Shown: piece after piece, positions 25,366 to 34,892 of the stretch
Layout of the letters: every line of letters begins with the position of its first letter
How positions within the stretch are numbered: the first letter of the stretch is position 1
From: Micromonospora okii
GTDB taxonomy: Bacteria > Actinomycetota > Actinomycetes > Mycobacteriales > Micromonosporaceae
DNA: 64,000 nucleotides
NCBI RefSeq assembly: GCF_020884795.1
Contig: NZ_BBZF01000016.1
Span: 262,761-326,760 of the forward strand
Reading direction: 5' to 3'
Position numbers and translations under genes: made by a program
Notes under the pieces: model-generated
Database searches by the model: none
Told to the model about the DNA's origin: nothing
Seen by the model: the letters and a program-made list of their open reading frames with translations, nothing else

Positions 25366-26798
25366 GCCCGTACCCCCACCCGGACGTTGCGGAAGCGGGC
25401 CGGCGCGGCCGGGTGGCCGGTGTGGCCGACCTGGCCGGGCTGGCCCTTGCCGCAGTTGGGCGTGCCCCAGGCGACGGTCTCGGAGGAGAGCATGTCCATC
25501 GAGCGCCAGAACAGCGGGCCGATGCCCGTGTACGTCGGGTTGCGCAGCATCCGCCCCCGCCGGCCCCGCTTCACCTCCCAGCCGATCTCGCAGCCGAACT
25601 GGAAGTTCAGCCGCTTGTCGTCGATGGACCAGGAGCGGTTGACGTCCATCAGCACCCCGTCGTCGGTGGCCGCGACGATCTCGTCGAGGGTGTGCGGGCC
25701 GGGCTCCAGGCCGACGTTGGTCATCCGCACCATCGGCAGCCGGGCCCAGCCGTCGGCCCGTACGCTGCCGCCGTGGTCGAGGCCGGCGACGGCGGCCGAG
25801 TCCCGGCCGGCGAGCACCCCCACCCACCGGCCCTCGCGCACCGCGTCGCGCCGCACCGCCGGGGAGCCCTCGTCGTCGTACCCGAAGCTGCCCAGCGCGC
25901 CGGGGATCGTCGGGTCGATGGTGACGTTCATCAGCTCGGAGCCGTAGCGCAGCGTGCCGAGCCGGGCCAGGTCCAGCCAGGACGTGCCGGCGAAGGCCGC
26001 CTCCCAGCCGAGGATGCGGTCCAGCTCGATGGCGTGCCCGACCGACTCGTGGATCTGCAACGCGAGCTGCTCGCCGCCGAGGATCAGGTCGGTCTCGCCG
26101 GCCGGGCACTCGGGCGCGGTGAGCAGCGCCCGGCTCTCCTCGGCGATGCGGGCGGCGTGGGCGGGCAGGTCGAGTGAGGTGACCAGCTCCCAGCCGGTGG
26201 TGCCGTACTGGCCCCGGTAGCTCGGGTAGGAGCGGCGCTGCGTCTCGCCGTCGCCGACGGAGGTGGCCGAGATGCCGCCGCCGCACTCGCGGATGCGCTG
26301 GTCGATGCGGTGCCCCTCGCTGGAGACGAACCACTTCGTGGTGTCCCACACCTGGTAGAGCCCCTCGGCCACGTCCGCGCCGTGCGCGGCCATCGTGGCG
26401 GTCGCGCCCACCAGCAGGTCGCCCTTGTCGGACAGGGCCACCCCGAGCGGGTCCACCTCGCAGGCCGAGGCCCAGCTCGCGGTGGTCGGCTCGGCGGGCA
26501 CCAGGTCGATCGGCGGCCCGGGGACCCGCGCGCTCGCGGCGGCGATCCGCGCGGCGCGCCGGCCGGCGTCGCGGGCCGCAGAGTCGGAGAGCTCCGGTAC
26601 GGCGTGGAAGCCCCAGCTCGACCCGACCAGCGCCCGGACGCCCAGCCCGAGGCTCTCGTCCTGGGTCAGCTCCTCGACGTCGCCGTTGCGGGCCGACATC
26701 GACTCGTACCGGCGGTGCATCACCCGGGCGTCGGCGTACCGGGCCCCCGCGTCCAGGGCCGCCTGCACGGCCGCGGAGGCCGCGTCGAATCCCGTCAT
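25362..26798 (-). CDS. tldD: TldD metalloprotease subunit
   Basis: 478 residues. The zinc-binding HExxxH is IHESVGHAIELDRILGWEAAFAGTSW, with H250, E251 and H255. The N-terminal domain has YADARVMHRRYESMSARNGDVEEL and ESLGLGVRALVGSSWGFHA, and the C-terminal part ends with the Cys-containing TPNCGKGQPGQ typical of TldD. With the overlapping pmbA product it forms a cavity protease. ATG start; TAGGGT lies exactly 6 nt upstream and no Shine-Dalgarno sequence is present, so translation is probably leaderless. Confidence 0.95.
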   Translation of the reverse strand: MTGFDAASAAVQAALDAGARYADARVMHRRYESMSARNGDVEELTQDESLGLGVRALVGSSWGFHAVPELSDSAARDAGRRAARIAAASARVPGPPIDLVPAEPTTASWASACEVDPLGVALSDKGDLLVGATATMAAHGADVAEGLYQVWDTTKWFVSSEGHRIDQRIRECGGGISATSVGDGETQRRSYPSYRGQYGTTGWELVTSLDLPAHAARIAEESRALLTAPECPAGETDLILGGEQLALQIHESVGHAIELDRILGWEAAFAGTSWLDLARLGTLRYGSELMNVTIDPTIPGALGSFGYDDEGSPAVRRDAVREGRWVGVLAGRDSAAVAGLDHGGSVRADGWARLPMVRMTNVGLEPGPHTLDEIVAATDDGVLMDVNRSWSIDDKRLNFQFGCEIGWEVKRGRRGRMLRNPTYTGIGPLFWRSMDMLSSETVAWGTPNCGKGQPGQVGHTGHPAAPARFRNVRVGVRA

Positions 26799-26804
26799 GG
26801 CCCG

Positions 26805-26810
26805 ACCCTA
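26805..26810 (-). promoter_or_regulatory. -10 box of leaderless promoter for tldD-pmbA
   Basis: Minus-strand TAGGGT, then CGGGCC, then ATG. Confidence 0.55.
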
Positions 26811-26830
26811 GGGGACCGGACCGACATCCG

Positions 26831-27379
26831 TCAGGGGACGAGGTCCTCCGGGCGGATCGTGGCCCGGACGGGCTCGGTCAGCTCCAACACCTCGCCCGCC
26901 TTGGCGACCGACTGCTCGACGTAGTGGCGACCGTGCCGCCGGTAGAGGTGCAGCGTTCCGTTGCGCTGCTCGATCAGCAGGTACCACTCGATGCCGGCGA
27001 TGGCGTAGTAGTGCATCTTGAGCACTCTGTCCGTGGCCGCGTTGCTCGGCGAGATGATCTCGCAGACCAGTCGCACGTCGTGCGCCTCGATGTTCGGGTC
27101 GTCGAAGTCGATTTCCCCCGTGACCACCAGGTCCGGGATGAGGATGCGCCCCGGCCTCAGCCGGACGTTCACGGCTTCCAGCACGCGGAGGCCGGCTTCG
27201 CGGACCGGCGTCCGCAGGACGGCTCGCAACTCGCCGGAGATGTTCTGGTGGCGTGGGGTGGGGGCTGGGGTCACGTGCAGGCTCCCGTCGAAGAGTTCGA
27301 CCCGTTGGGACGTCTCGCCGAGGGCGAGGTACTCCTCCTCGGTCCACGGTCCGTCGTGGTCGAACACCGCCGCGGTCAT
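26831..27379 (-). CDS. Uma2-family putative restriction-endonuclease-fold protein (DUF820)
   Basis: 182 residues from ATG 27379 (GGAGGTG just upstream). The fold is recognisable: WTEEEYLALGETSQRVELFDGSLHVTPAPTPRHQNI at the N-terminus, then ILIPDLVVTGEIDF and VRLVCEIISPSNAATDRVLKMHYYAIAGIEWYLLI. These give the PD...(E/D)xI...K-like pattern of Uma2/DUF820 proteins. They are abundant in cyanobacteria and actinomycetes, usually with unknown role; a nuclease activity is inferred from fold only. It lies 32 bp from the start of tldD on the same strand. Confidence 0.88.
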   Translation of the reverse strand: MTAAVFDHDGPWTEEEYLALGETSQRVELFDGSLHVTPAPTPRHQNISGELRAVLRTPVREAGLRVLEAVNVRLRPGRILIPDLVVTGEIDFDDPNIEAHDVRLVCEIISPSNAATDRVLKMHYYAIAGIEWYLLIEQRNGTLHLYRRHGRHYVEQSVAKAGEVLELTEPVRATIRPEDLVP

Positions 27380-27609
27380 GGGCACCTCCACCTCGATCTC
27401 GATCCGGCGCGGATCCTCTCCCGGTCGCCGCTCCCATGGTCGCACCGCGGGTGCGATCGGGGGTGCGCATCCGTCGATGTCCAGGTGAGGGGTGTCGGAG
27501 GTAGATGCCGAGTCGTTACGCTGGCCCCCGCTGACAGCCCCCCGCCTTGTAGCTTATTTTCAGCCTCAGTGAACTGTTGTAGATTCTCTTCGCACTGAGG
27601 GAGGCGGTC

Positions 27610-28710
27610 GTGGACGAGCGTGAACCGGCGTCCGGGCAACCGGGCGACCGCCCCGGCGTGCCGGAGCAGCGCGGCGACGGGCCGTACCTCAGCGTGGAGG
27701 ACCTGCGGGTGCGCTTCGCCACCGAGGACGGCACGGTCCGCGCGGTCGACGGCGTCTCCTTCGCCGTCGAGCGGGGGCGCACCCTCGGCATCGTCGGCGA
27801 GTCCGGCTCCGGCAAGAGCGTCACCTCACTGGCGATCCTCGGCCTGCACGACCCGAGGCGCGCGACCATCACCGGCGGGATCACCCTCGGTGGCCGGCAG
27901 CTCGTCGGCCTGCCCGAGGAGGAGGTCCGCCGGCTGCGCGGCCGGGACATGGCGATGATCTTCCAGGACCCGCTGTCGGCGCTGCACCCTTACTACACGG
28001 TGGGGAAGCAGATCGCCGAGGCGTACCGGGTGCACCACCCCCGGGCCGGCCGGCGCGAGGCCCGGCGGCGGGCCGTCGACATGCTCGGCCGGGTCGGCAT
28101 CCCGCAGCCCGCCAGGCGGTACGACCAGTACCCGCACGAGTTCTCCGGCGGGATGCGGCAGCGGGCGATGATCGCGATGGCCCTGGTCAACGACCCGGAC
28201 CTGGTGATCGCCGACGAGCCGACCACCGCCCTGGACGTCACCGTGCAGGCGCAGATCCTCGACCTGCTCGCCGACCTCCAGGCCGAGTTCCGCTCCGCGA
28301 TCGTCCTGATCACCCACGACCTGGGCGTGGTCAGCCAGGTCGCCGACGAGGTGCTGGTGATGTACGGCGGCCGGGCCGTCGAGCACGGGGGCGTGGAGCG
28401 GGTGCTCCGGCGACCGCAGCACCCGTACACCTGGGGTCTGCTCTCCAGCGTGCCGTCGCTGCACGGCGACGCGGAGGCGGACCTGGTGCCGATCCCCGGC
28501 AACCCGCCCAGCCTGATCAACCTCCCGTCGGGCTGCGCCTTCCACCCGCGCTGCCGGTACGCCGGGCGCAACGGCGACCGCTCCCGCACCGAGGTCCCGA
28601 CGCTGCGCCCGGCCGGCGAGCCGGGCCACCTGGTCGCCTGCCACCTGTCGGCCGAGGAACGCACCCGGTTGTACCGCGAGGACGTCGCACAGGTGGGGGT
28701 GGCCCGGTGA
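27610..28710 (+). CDS. Peptide ABC importer ATPase, OppD/DppD type
   Basis: 366 residues. Walker [10 protein letters not shown]-loop [11 protein letters not shown], signature [13 protein letters not shown], Walker [13 protein letters not shown] and switch ITHDLGVV are intact. The C-terminal extension with [10 protein letters not shown] is the Cys-containing oligopeptide-transporter domain that in relatives binds an iron-sulfur cluster. It energises uptake of di- or oligopeptides. GTG start with GGGAGG upstream. First gene of a five-gene importer set; the 230-base gap before it (27380-27609) is relatively AT-rich near 27550-27595 and probably contains the promoter. Confidence 0.95.
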   Translation: MDEREPASGQPGDRPGVPEQRGDGPYLSVEDLRVRFATEDGTVRAVDGVSFAVERGRTLGIVGESGSGKSVTSLAILGLHDPRRATITGGITLGGRQLVGLPEEEVRRLRGRDMAMIFQDPLSALHPYYTVGKQIAEAYRVHHPRAGRREARRRAVDMLGRVGIPQPARRYDQYPHEFSGGMRQRAMIAMALVNDPDLVIADEPTTALDVTVQAQILDLLADLQAEFRSAIVLITHDLGVVSQVADEVLVMYGGRAVEHGGVERVLRRPQHPYTWGLLSSVPSLHGDAEADLVPIPGNPPSLINLPSGCAFHPRCRYAGRNGDRSRTEVPTLRPAGEPGHLVACHLSAEERTRLYREDVAQVGVAR

Positions 28711-28820
28711 GCGCGAGGAACGCAGCGGAGCGGAGTCCCGCAGTCGCGAACGAAGGCAGCCCGGTGAGCGCGAGGAACGCAGCGGAGCGGAGTCCCGCAG
28801 TCGCGAACGAAGGCAGCTCA
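28707..28820 (+). repeat. Tandem 57-bp repeat at the gene junction (two units)
   Basis: Units 28707-28763 and 28764-28820 are identical except for the last three bases. Each begins GTGAGCGCGAGG and ends GAACGAAGGCAGC plus CCG or TCA, so each supplies a purine-rich ribosome-binding sequence followed by GTG. The first GTGA contains the stop of the preceding gene. Each unit is 19 codons and in frame with the next gene. Confidence 0.85.
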
Positions 28821-29825
28821 GTGGCCGAGCCGCTGTTGCGGGTGACGGGGCTGGCCAAGCACTTCCCGGTGCGCGAGGGGTTCCGCAGCACCGGCCTGGT
28901 GCGCGCCGTCGACGGCCTCGACTTCGAGGTGCGCCCCGGTGAGACGCTGGGCCTGGTGGGGGAGTCCGGCTGCGGCAAGACCACCACCGGCCGGATGCTG
29001 GTGCGGCTGCTGGAGCCGACCGCCGGGCGGATCGAGTTCGCCGGCCGCGACATCACCCACGCGGGGCGGCGCGAGCTGCGCCCGCTGCGCCAGGACCTCC
29101 AGATCATCTTCCAGGACCCGTACGCGTCGCTGAACCCCCGGCACACGGTGGGCCGGATCGTGGCGATGCCGCTGCGGGTCAACGGGATCGAGCCGCCCGG
29201 CGGCGTGAAGAAGCGGGTCCAGGAGCTGCTGGAACTGGTCGGGCTCAACCCCGAGCACTACAACCGCTACCCGCACGAGTTCTCGGGTGGGCAGCGCCAG
29301 CGCATCGGCATCGCCCGGGCGCTGGCCCTGCGGCCGAAGCTGATCGTCGCCGACGAGCCCGTCTCCGCCCTGGACGTCTCGATCCAGGCGCAGGTGGTCA
29401 ACCTGCTGCGGGACCTGCAACGCGACCTCGGGCTGGCGTTCGTGTTCATCGCCCACGACCTGGCCGTGGTGCGGCACTTCTGCCAGCGGGTCGCCGTGAT
29501 GTACCTGGGCCGGATCGTGGAGATCGGCGACCGGGAGGACATCTACGAGCGCCCGCAGCACCCGTACACCCGGGCCCTGCTGTCGGCGATCCCGGACGTG
29601 ACGACGCTCGGGCCGGGCGGGCGGATCCGCCTCAGCGGCGACGTGCCGACCCCGCTGAACCCGCCGTCGGGCTGCCGGTTCCGCACCCGCTGCTGGAAGG
29701 CGCAGGACGTCTGCGCCACCGAGGAGCCGGCCCTGGTGCCGCGCTCCGGCGGCGCGCAGTCGACGGCCTGCCACTTCCCCGAGTCCGAGCGGGTCGGCGC
29801 GAGCGGTGCGGAGGTGACGGCGTGA
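28821..29825 (+). CDS. Peptide ABC importer ATPase, OppF/DppF type
   Basis: 334 residues from GTG 28821, preceded by GAAGG from the repeat; in-frame GTG codons at 28707 and 28764 would add one or two 19-residue repeat units ([16 protein letters not shown]). Walker [11 protein letters not shown]-loop [16 protein letters not shown], signature [13 protein letters not shown], Walker [13 protein letters not shown] and IAHDLAVV are complete, with a C-terminal Cys motif ([10 protein letters not shown]). It pairs with the preceding ATPase. The family's N-terminus normally begins just before [13 protein letters not shown], which supports the 28821 start. Confidence 0.94.
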   Translation: MAEPLLRVTGLAKHFPVREGFRSTGLVRAVDGLDFEVRPGETLGLVGESGCGKTTTGRMLVRLLEPTAGRIEFAGRDITHAGRRELRPLRQDLQIIFQDPYASLNPRHTVGRIVAMPLRVNGIEPPGGVKKRVQELLELVGLNPEHYNRYPHEFSGGQRQRIGIARALALRPKLIVADEPVSALDVSIQAQVVNLLRDLQRDLGLAFVFIAHDLAVVRHFCQRVAVMYLGRIVEIGDREDIYERPQHPYTRALLSAIPDVTTLGPGGRIRLSGDVPTPLNPPSGCRFRTRCWKAQDVCATEEPALVPRSGGAQSTACHFPESERVGASGAEVTA

Positions 29826-30841
29826 GCCTGTCCCCGGTCGAGGGCGCGGCCCTCGCGGAGATCGAGTCCACCGGCGACGGCGACGGCGACGCCGCCGCGC
29901 CGAAGGCGAAGGAGTTCGTCGGCCGGTCGCCCGGCCAGCTCGCCTGGGCCCGCCTGCGGCGCGACCGCACGGCCCTGGTCAGCGCCGTGATGCTGGTCTT
30001 CTTCGTGCTGGTGGCGTTCGCCGTGCCGCTGATCGAGGCGCTGTACGGCATCGGTCCGCGCGAGCAGTTCCAGAGCCGGCTCGACGGCTTCGGGATGCCG
30101 CTGGGCTACGCCGGTGGCATCACCGGCGAGCACTGGTTCGGGCTGGAGCCGGGCCTGGGGCGGGACATCTTCATCCGGATGGTGCACGGGCTGCGGACGT
30201 CGCTGTTCATCGCGTTCGCCGCCGCCGTGATCACCGCCGCGATCGGCATCCTGCTCGGCACCCTCGCCGGTTACCTGGGCGGCTGGCTCGACGCGGTGAT
30301 AAACTGGATCACGGACCTGACCCTGGCCATGCCGTTCCTGATCATCGCCCTGGCCCTGACCCCGACCATCGCGCTGCGCTTCTACGGCCAGCGCGAGGCG
30401 GTGCCGCCGGCGTTCCAGATCGGCGTGCTGATCACCATCTTCGCGCTGTTCAACTGGACCAGCACGGCCCGGCTGGTCCGGGGGCAGGTCATCGCGCTGC
30501 GCGAGCGGGAGTTCGTGGAGGCGGCCCGGGCCAGCGGCGCCGGGCTGGGGCACATGCTCTTCCGCCAGCTCCTGCCGAACATCTGGGCCCCGATCCTGGT
30601 GTCGTTCTCCCTCGCGGTGCCGTCGTTCATCACCAGCGAGGCGGCGCTGTCCTTCATCGGGGTCGGGCTCACCGACGAGACGCCGAGCTTCGGGCGGATG
30701 ATCTACCGCAGCCTGGACTACCTCCAGACCGACCCGGCGTACGTCTTCTTCCCCGGCATCACGATCTTCGCGCTGGTGTTCGCCTTCAACCTCTTCGGGG
30801 ACGCGCTGCGCGACGCGCTCGACCCGAAGTCGTCCCGGTAG
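29822..30841 (+). CDS. Peptide ABC importer permease, OppC/DppC type
   Basis: 339 residues; GTG overlaps the TGA of the ATPase gene (GTGA). An acidic cytoplasmic N-terminus (about 45 residues) precedes the first helix ([19 protein letters not shown]). Further helices form the usual six-span permease with [20 protein letters not shown] at the membrane entry and the EAA-like loop [26 protein letters not shown] that contacts the ATPase. Transports peptides together with the following OppB-like permease. Confidence 0.94.
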   Translation: MSLSPVEGAALAEIESTGDGDGDAAAPKAKEFVGRSPGQLAWARLRRDRTALVSAVMLVFFVLVAFAVPLIEALYGIGPREQFQSRLDGFGMPLGYAGGITGEHWFGLEPGLGRDIFIRMVHGLRTSLFIAFAAAVITAAIGILLGTLAGYLGGWLDAVINWITDLTLAMPFLIIALALTPTIALRFYGQREAVPPAFQIGVLITIFALFNWTSTARLVRGQVIALREREFVEAARASGAGLGHMLFRQLLPNIWAPILVSFSLAVPSFITSEAALSFIGVGLTDETPSFGRMIYRSLDYLQTDPAYVFFPGITIFALVFAFNLFGDALRDALDPKSSR

Positions 30842-30852
30842 GGGTTATCACC

Positions 30853-31839
30853 ATGGCGCGGTTCCTGGTCAAGCGGCTGCTCTCCGCCGCTCTCACCCTC
30901 TTCGCGGTGAGCGTGCTCAGCTTCCTGATGTTCTTCGCCCTGCCCCGGGACCCGGTCACGGGCATGTGCCCGAAGAACTGCAACCCGGAGCGCCTGGAGC
31001 GGGTCCGCCAGGAGCTGGGCCTGCGCGACCCGCTAATCACCCAGTACGCCGGCTACATGAAGGGCATCGTCACCGGGCGGGACCTGGGCAGTGCCCAGGG
31101 CGGCCGGTGCGACGCCCCCTGCCTCGGCTGGTCGTACGTGAACAACGAGGCGGTCAGCGACACCATCGGCCGGGTGCTGCCGGTGACCCTGAGCATCGTG
31201 ATCCCGGCGGCGATCCTGTGGCTGCTGCTCGGTGTGGGCCTCGGCATGGTCTCGGCGCTGCGCCGGGGCACCTGGCTGGACCGCCTGGCCATCGGCTTCT
31301 CGCTGACCGGCGCGTCGTTGCAGCTCTACTTCGTCGGCGCGGTGCTGCTGCTGGTCTTCGTCTACAACCTGCGGCTGCTACCGGTGCCGAGCTACACGTC
31401 GCTGTTCGACAATCCGCTGAAATGGGCCAGCGGACTGGTGCTCGCCTGGGTCGCGCTGGCCTTCCTCTACTCGGCGATCTACGCCCGGCTGTCCCGGGCG
31501 CAGATGCTGGAGACGCTGTCGGAGGACTTCGTCCGCACCGCGCGGGCCAAGGGCCTGACCAAACCCAAGGTGTACGGGCGGCACGCGCTGCGCGCGGCGG
31601 TCACCCCGGTGGTGACCATCGCGGGGCTGGACGTCGGCGGGGCGCTGGGCGGCACCGTCATCACCGAGACCACGTTCGGCATCCAGGGGTTGGGGCGTAC
31701 CGCGGTGGACGCCGTGCGGGCCGGCGACCTGCCCACCATCATGGCGACCGTGCTCATCGCCGCGGTCTTCGTGGTGCTGGCCAACGTCCTGGTGGACCTG
31801 CTCTACGCCGCGATCGACCCCCGGGTGCGGCTGCGCTGA
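30853..31839 (+). CDS. Peptide ABC importer permease, OppB/DppB type
   Basis: 328 residues, six predicted membrane spans. The first helix is LLSAALTLFAVSVLSFLMFFALP. The long periplasmic loop contains GMCPKNCNPERLERVRQELGLRDPLITQY and a second Cys pair (RCDAPC). The EAA loop EDFVRTARAKGLTKPKVYGRHALRAAVTPV is the ATPase coupling site. It follows the OppC-like gene by 11 bp. In classical opp operons permease B precedes permease C and the ATPases follow, so the order here is reversed; all the parts are present. Confidence 0.93.
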   Translation: MARFLVKRLLSAALTLFAVSVLSFLMFFALPRDPVTGMCPKNCNPERLERVRQELGLRDPLITQYAGYMKGIVTGRDLGSAQGGRCDAPCLGWSYVNNEAVSDTIGRVLPVTLSIVIPAAILWLLLGVGLGMVSALRRGTWLDRLAIGFSLTGASLQLYFVGAVLLLVFVYNLRLLPVPSYTSLFDNPLKWASGLVLAWVALAFLYSAIYARLSRAQMLETLSEDFVRTARAKGLTKPKVYGRHALRAAVTPVVTIAGLDVGGALGGTVITETTFGIQGLGRTAVDAVRAGDLPTIMATVLIAAVFVVLANVLVDLLYAAIDPRVRLR

Positions 31840-31903
31840 CGCCCGCCGCCCCGGGCTCGGCATTTTTCGACAAACCGTTACATGGACCGAAGGTTTTCTT
31901 CTT

Positions 31904-31909
31904 TACGAT
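31904..31909 (+). promoter_or_regulatory. Possible -10 box for the binding-protein gene
   Basis: TACGAT within an AT-richer stretch (31860-31910) between the permease and the binding-protein gene. No convincing -35 element. A separate promoter would fit the need for excess binding protein. Confidence 0.3.
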
Positions 31910-31962
31910 CCTCGGAACGTCGGCGGTCACGCCCGGCGGCAACCGGGTGGAGGAGGCAGTAG

Positions 31963-33705
31963 ATGAGACCACGCGCAGCGGCCGCCGCAGGCGGCGCCAT
32001 CGCACTGGTGGTGGCGTTGGGGGCGTGTTCGGAGAACACGGGCGAGGGCACCACGGTGGACAACACCCGGCAGCAGACCGGGGTCATCGCCACCGACCCG
32101 AAGGACTCGAAGGGCCCGGCGGCCGAGGTGGCCGGGGCGAGCAAGGGCGGCACCTTCACCATCATCCGGGAGACCGCGATCTCCCACCTGGACCCGCAGC
32201 GGACGTACTCCTTCGCGGGCCTGATGGCCAACCCGCTCTTCGCCCGCTACCTGACCACCTGGAAGGACGACGGCAAGGGCGGCCTGGTCCTCGTCGGCGA
32301 CCTGGCCGAGACCCCGGGCACCAACGTCAACAACGACTGCAAGGTCTGGGAATTCAAGATCAAGGACGGGGTGAAGTTCGAGGACGGCAGCCCGATCACC
32401 TCCAAGGAGATCGCGTACGGCATCGCCCGGTCCTTCAACCCGGACCTCGCCGGCGGCCCGACCTACCTCCAGGAGTGGCTGGCCGACAGCCCGGAGTTCG
32501 ACACCAAGTGGGACTTCAAGAAGAACAAGACCTCGCTGCCCCCGGGGCTGACCACCCCGGACCCGAAGACCCTGCGCTTCGAGTTCGCCAAGCCGCGCTG
32601 CGACCTGCCGTTCGCGGTGTCGCTGCCCACCAGCGCCCCGTTGAAGGCCGACAAGGACACCGGGGTCAACCTGGACCAGCGGCCGTTCTCCTCCGGCCCG
32701 TACAAGGTGGCCAAGAACCAGGTCGGCGTGCAGCTCACGCTGGACCGTAACCCCCACTGGGACGCCAACACCGACCCGGTGCGCCACCAGTACCCGGACC
32801 AGTTCGTGTGGAGCTTCGGCCCCACCCAGGACGCCGCGAACAACCGGGTGATCGCCGACAACGGCGCGGACCAGAGCGCGGTCGCCTTCAACTACGTGCC
32901 GGCCTCGCTGGTCGCCAGGGTGGCCCAGGACGCGACGCTGAAGTCGCGGAGCATCCTCTCCCCGACGCCGAGCGCCAACCAGCTCGTCATCAACAACCAG
33001 CGGGTCAAGGACCTGAAGATCCGGCAGGCGCTGAACTACGCCATCGACCGCGAGGGCCTGATCAAGGCGGTCGGCGGGCAGACCGTGGCCCAGCCGATCA
33101 CCACCCTGATGCCGCCGTCGACGATCGGCTACCAGGCGTACGACGCGTACCCGGCCGGGGCCAACGGCAACCTGGAGAAGGCCAAGGAGCTGCTCGGCGG
33201 CCAGACCCCGGAGCTGGTCCTCGGCGTGGCCGACAACACCGGTGAGCAGCGGATCGCCCCGCAGCTCAAGGGCAACCTGGAGCGGGCCGGCTTCAAGATC
33301 ACCGTCCGGAACATCCCGGACGACGCGAAGCTCGACGAGATCAAGAAGAAGGACAACCCCTGGGACCTGTACATCGGCAACTGGGCGGCCGACTGGCCGA
33401 GCGGCGCGTCGATCCTGCCGGTGCTCTACGACGGCCGCACCATCAAGGCCGAGGGCAACAGCAACCAGTCGTACTTCAACGACCCGGCGATCAGCGCCGA
33501 GTTCGACCGGATCCTCACCCTGGAGCCGGCCAAGCAGGGGCCCGAGTGGGCCAAGCTCGACCAGAAGATCATGACCGAGCACGCGCCCGTGGTGCCGCTC
33601 TACGTCGACGTGGCGTACCTCGTGCACGGCTCCAAGGCCGGCGGGGTCTTCGTTTCCAGCGTCTTCGGCTACCCGGCCTTCGTCAACGCGTACGTCAAGC
33701 AGTGA
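31963..33705 (+). CDS. Peptide-binding lipoprotein of the ABC importer (SBP family 5)
   Basis: 580 residues. The signal sequence ends with the lipobox LGAC (Cys22 lipidated), followed by a Thr/Asp-rich linker. The mature protein is a class C solute-binding protein: GGTFTIIRETAISHLDPQRTYSFAG (family-5 opening), VKFEDGSPITSKEIAYGIARSFNP, RQALNYAIDREGLIKAVG and a closing VVPLYVDVAYLVHG segment. It captures peptides outside the membrane for the two permeases. Start ATG with GGAGGAGG five bases upstream. The ligand cannot be told. Confidence 0.95.
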   Translation: MRPRAAAAAGGAIALVVALGACSENTGEGTTVDNTRQQTGVIATDPKDSKGPAAEVAGASKGGTFTIIRETAISHLDPQRTYSFAGLMANPLFARYLTTWKDDGKGGLVLVGDLAETPGTNVNNDCKVWEFKIKDGVKFEDGSPITSKEIAYGIARSFNPDLAGGPTYLQEWLADSPEFDTKWDFKKNKTSLPPGLTTPDPKTLRFEFAKPRCDLPFAVSLPTSAPLKADKDTGVNLDQRPFSSGPYKVAKNQVGVQLTLDRNPHWDANTDPVRHQYPDQFVWSFGPTQDAANNRVIADNGADQSAVAFNYVPASLVARVAQDATLKSRSILSPTPSANQLVINNQRVKDLKIRQALNYAIDREGLIKAVGGQTVAQPITTLMPPSTIGYQAYDAYPAGANGNLEKAKELLGGQTPELVLGVADNTGEQRIAPQLKGNLERAGFKITVRNIPDDAKLDEIKKKDNPWDLYIGNWAADWPSGASILPVLYDGRTIKAEGNSNQSYFNDPAISAEFDRILTLEPAKQGPEWAKLDQKIMTEHAPVVPLYVDVAYLVHGSKAGGVFVSSVFGYPAFVNAYVKQ

Positions 33706-33731
33706 CCCACGGCTGACCACCTCGCCGTAGG

Positions 33732-33770
33732 CAGGGCCCCTTCCGACAACGCCGTCGGGAGGGGCCCCTG
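33732..33770 (+). terminator. Hairpin after the importer operon
   Basis: CAGGGCCCCTTCCGAC pairs with GTCGGGAGGGGCCCCTG around a 6-nt loop, with few mismatches, 26 bp after the binding-protein stop. It shares GGGGCCC blocks with the interspersed repeats but lacks their CTCTACC centre. Confidence 0.65.
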
Positions 33771-33940
33771 TCGTTCCCCGCTGCGGTTCCGGTGGGCCGA
33801 GGCGAATCAAGAGATTGAGCTGACGATCCGTGGTCGTCGACCTTCGATGCCCACGCGGGCCGGGCCGGGGTGCCTCGAACCGCTTGCCCGTACTGCCTAT
33901 AGTGCTCCTCAATATTGAGATGCGGAGCCAGAAAGGTTCG

Positions 33941-34825
33941 GTGACTCGACGCGTCATGCATCACCCTGACGATGAGACATCGAAAAAGGACCGGTCTGCA
34001 ACAAGCGGGGCATCGCCGAGGCCAGAAAACCAGCAGGGTAAGGGGCTCGCCGTTCCCGGCCCGAGGAACCCGATCCGCCATGTTGGTACAGGGCATTCGT
34101 CGTCGTGGCCGGTCTTTGTGCGACGTAAGCATTCGCCGGGTGAAGACCCAGGTGCCCTGATCGTTTTCCCGGCCAGGACATTCGTCTACTGGGCGCTGGC
34201 GCTCTTCGCCCTCCTGGTCGTACTGATGATGGCAGTCATCGTCATAGTGGTGAACCTGAGACCCTCCGAGCCGCTGGCGCAGGCGACCGGAGGTCAGACG
34301 GCCAGCGCGACGCCATCCCCGGGCGGGTCGACGCCCGTGCCCACCGAATATCCGTCACCGAACGCAAGCCCGGCCGCGCAATCCCCTGAGGCGTCGATGC
34401 CCGCGCCGGATGGCTCTCGCGCGACGAACTACACCGTCCTTCTCGGCCCGAAGAACCTTCGGGTGCCGAGGGCGGTCGCCGACACCGGCGACTGCCCGGA
34501 CACGGTCGTCGATCTAGATGATTTCCTGGTGGTGACGGTCGCCTACGCCGACGAAGACACCGATTTGGTGTACGGGGAGTGCTTCCAGGCAGAGCTGAGG
34601 CGGGCCTCGGCATACGCCGGACTGGGGCCGACGACGCAGCCGTCGCCGGAGGCATGCGAGTCGGCGGCGAGAAGTGAGCCTTTCAGTTTCCTGCGGGGCA
34701 AGGACCTGGAGCCGGGAGAGCTGGCCCTATGCGTCGTCACCAGCGAGGGGAACGTGGCGTGGATGCTTCTGATCCGCAGGGACGGTGAGGATCTGCTCTT
34801 TCGAACCATCGTCTGGAAGAGTTAA
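33941..34825 (+). CDS. Orphan single-pass membrane protein with extracytoplasmic domain
   Basis: 294 residues from GTG 33941 (GAAAGG four bases upstream); ATG 33920 and ATG 33956 are in-frame alternatives. A basic, low-complexity cytoplasmic part of about 75 residues precedes one strong transmembrane helix (YWALALFALLVVLMMAVIVIVVNL). A Ser/Pro/Thr/Ala linker and a C-terminal domain with four Cys (DTGCDP-like TGDCPDTVV, YGECFQ, EACES, LALCVV) follow. I recognise no family. It is visibly less GC-rich than its neighbours, suggesting later acquisition. A TATAGT at 33898-33903 may be its -10 box. Confidence 0.6.
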   Translation: MTRRVMHHPDDETSKKDRSATSGASPRPENQQGKGLAVPGPRNPIRHVGTGHSSSWPVFVRRKHSPGEDPGALIVFPARTFVYWALALFALLVVLMMAVIVIVVNLRPSEPLAQATGGQTASATPSPGGSTPVPTEYPSPNASPAAQSPEASMPAPDGSRATNYTVLLGPKNLRVPRAVADTGDCPDTVVDLDDFLVVTVAYADEDTDLVYGECFQAELRRASAYAGLGPTTQPSPEACESAARSEPFSFLRGKDLEPGELALCVVTSEGNVAWMLLIRRDGEDLLFRTIVWKS

Positions 34826-34892
34826 TTGGCCAAGCTGGCGTCGGTGCGCCGGGCCGGGCCTGATGACCTTTGACGACAGTTGATGCCGACGC

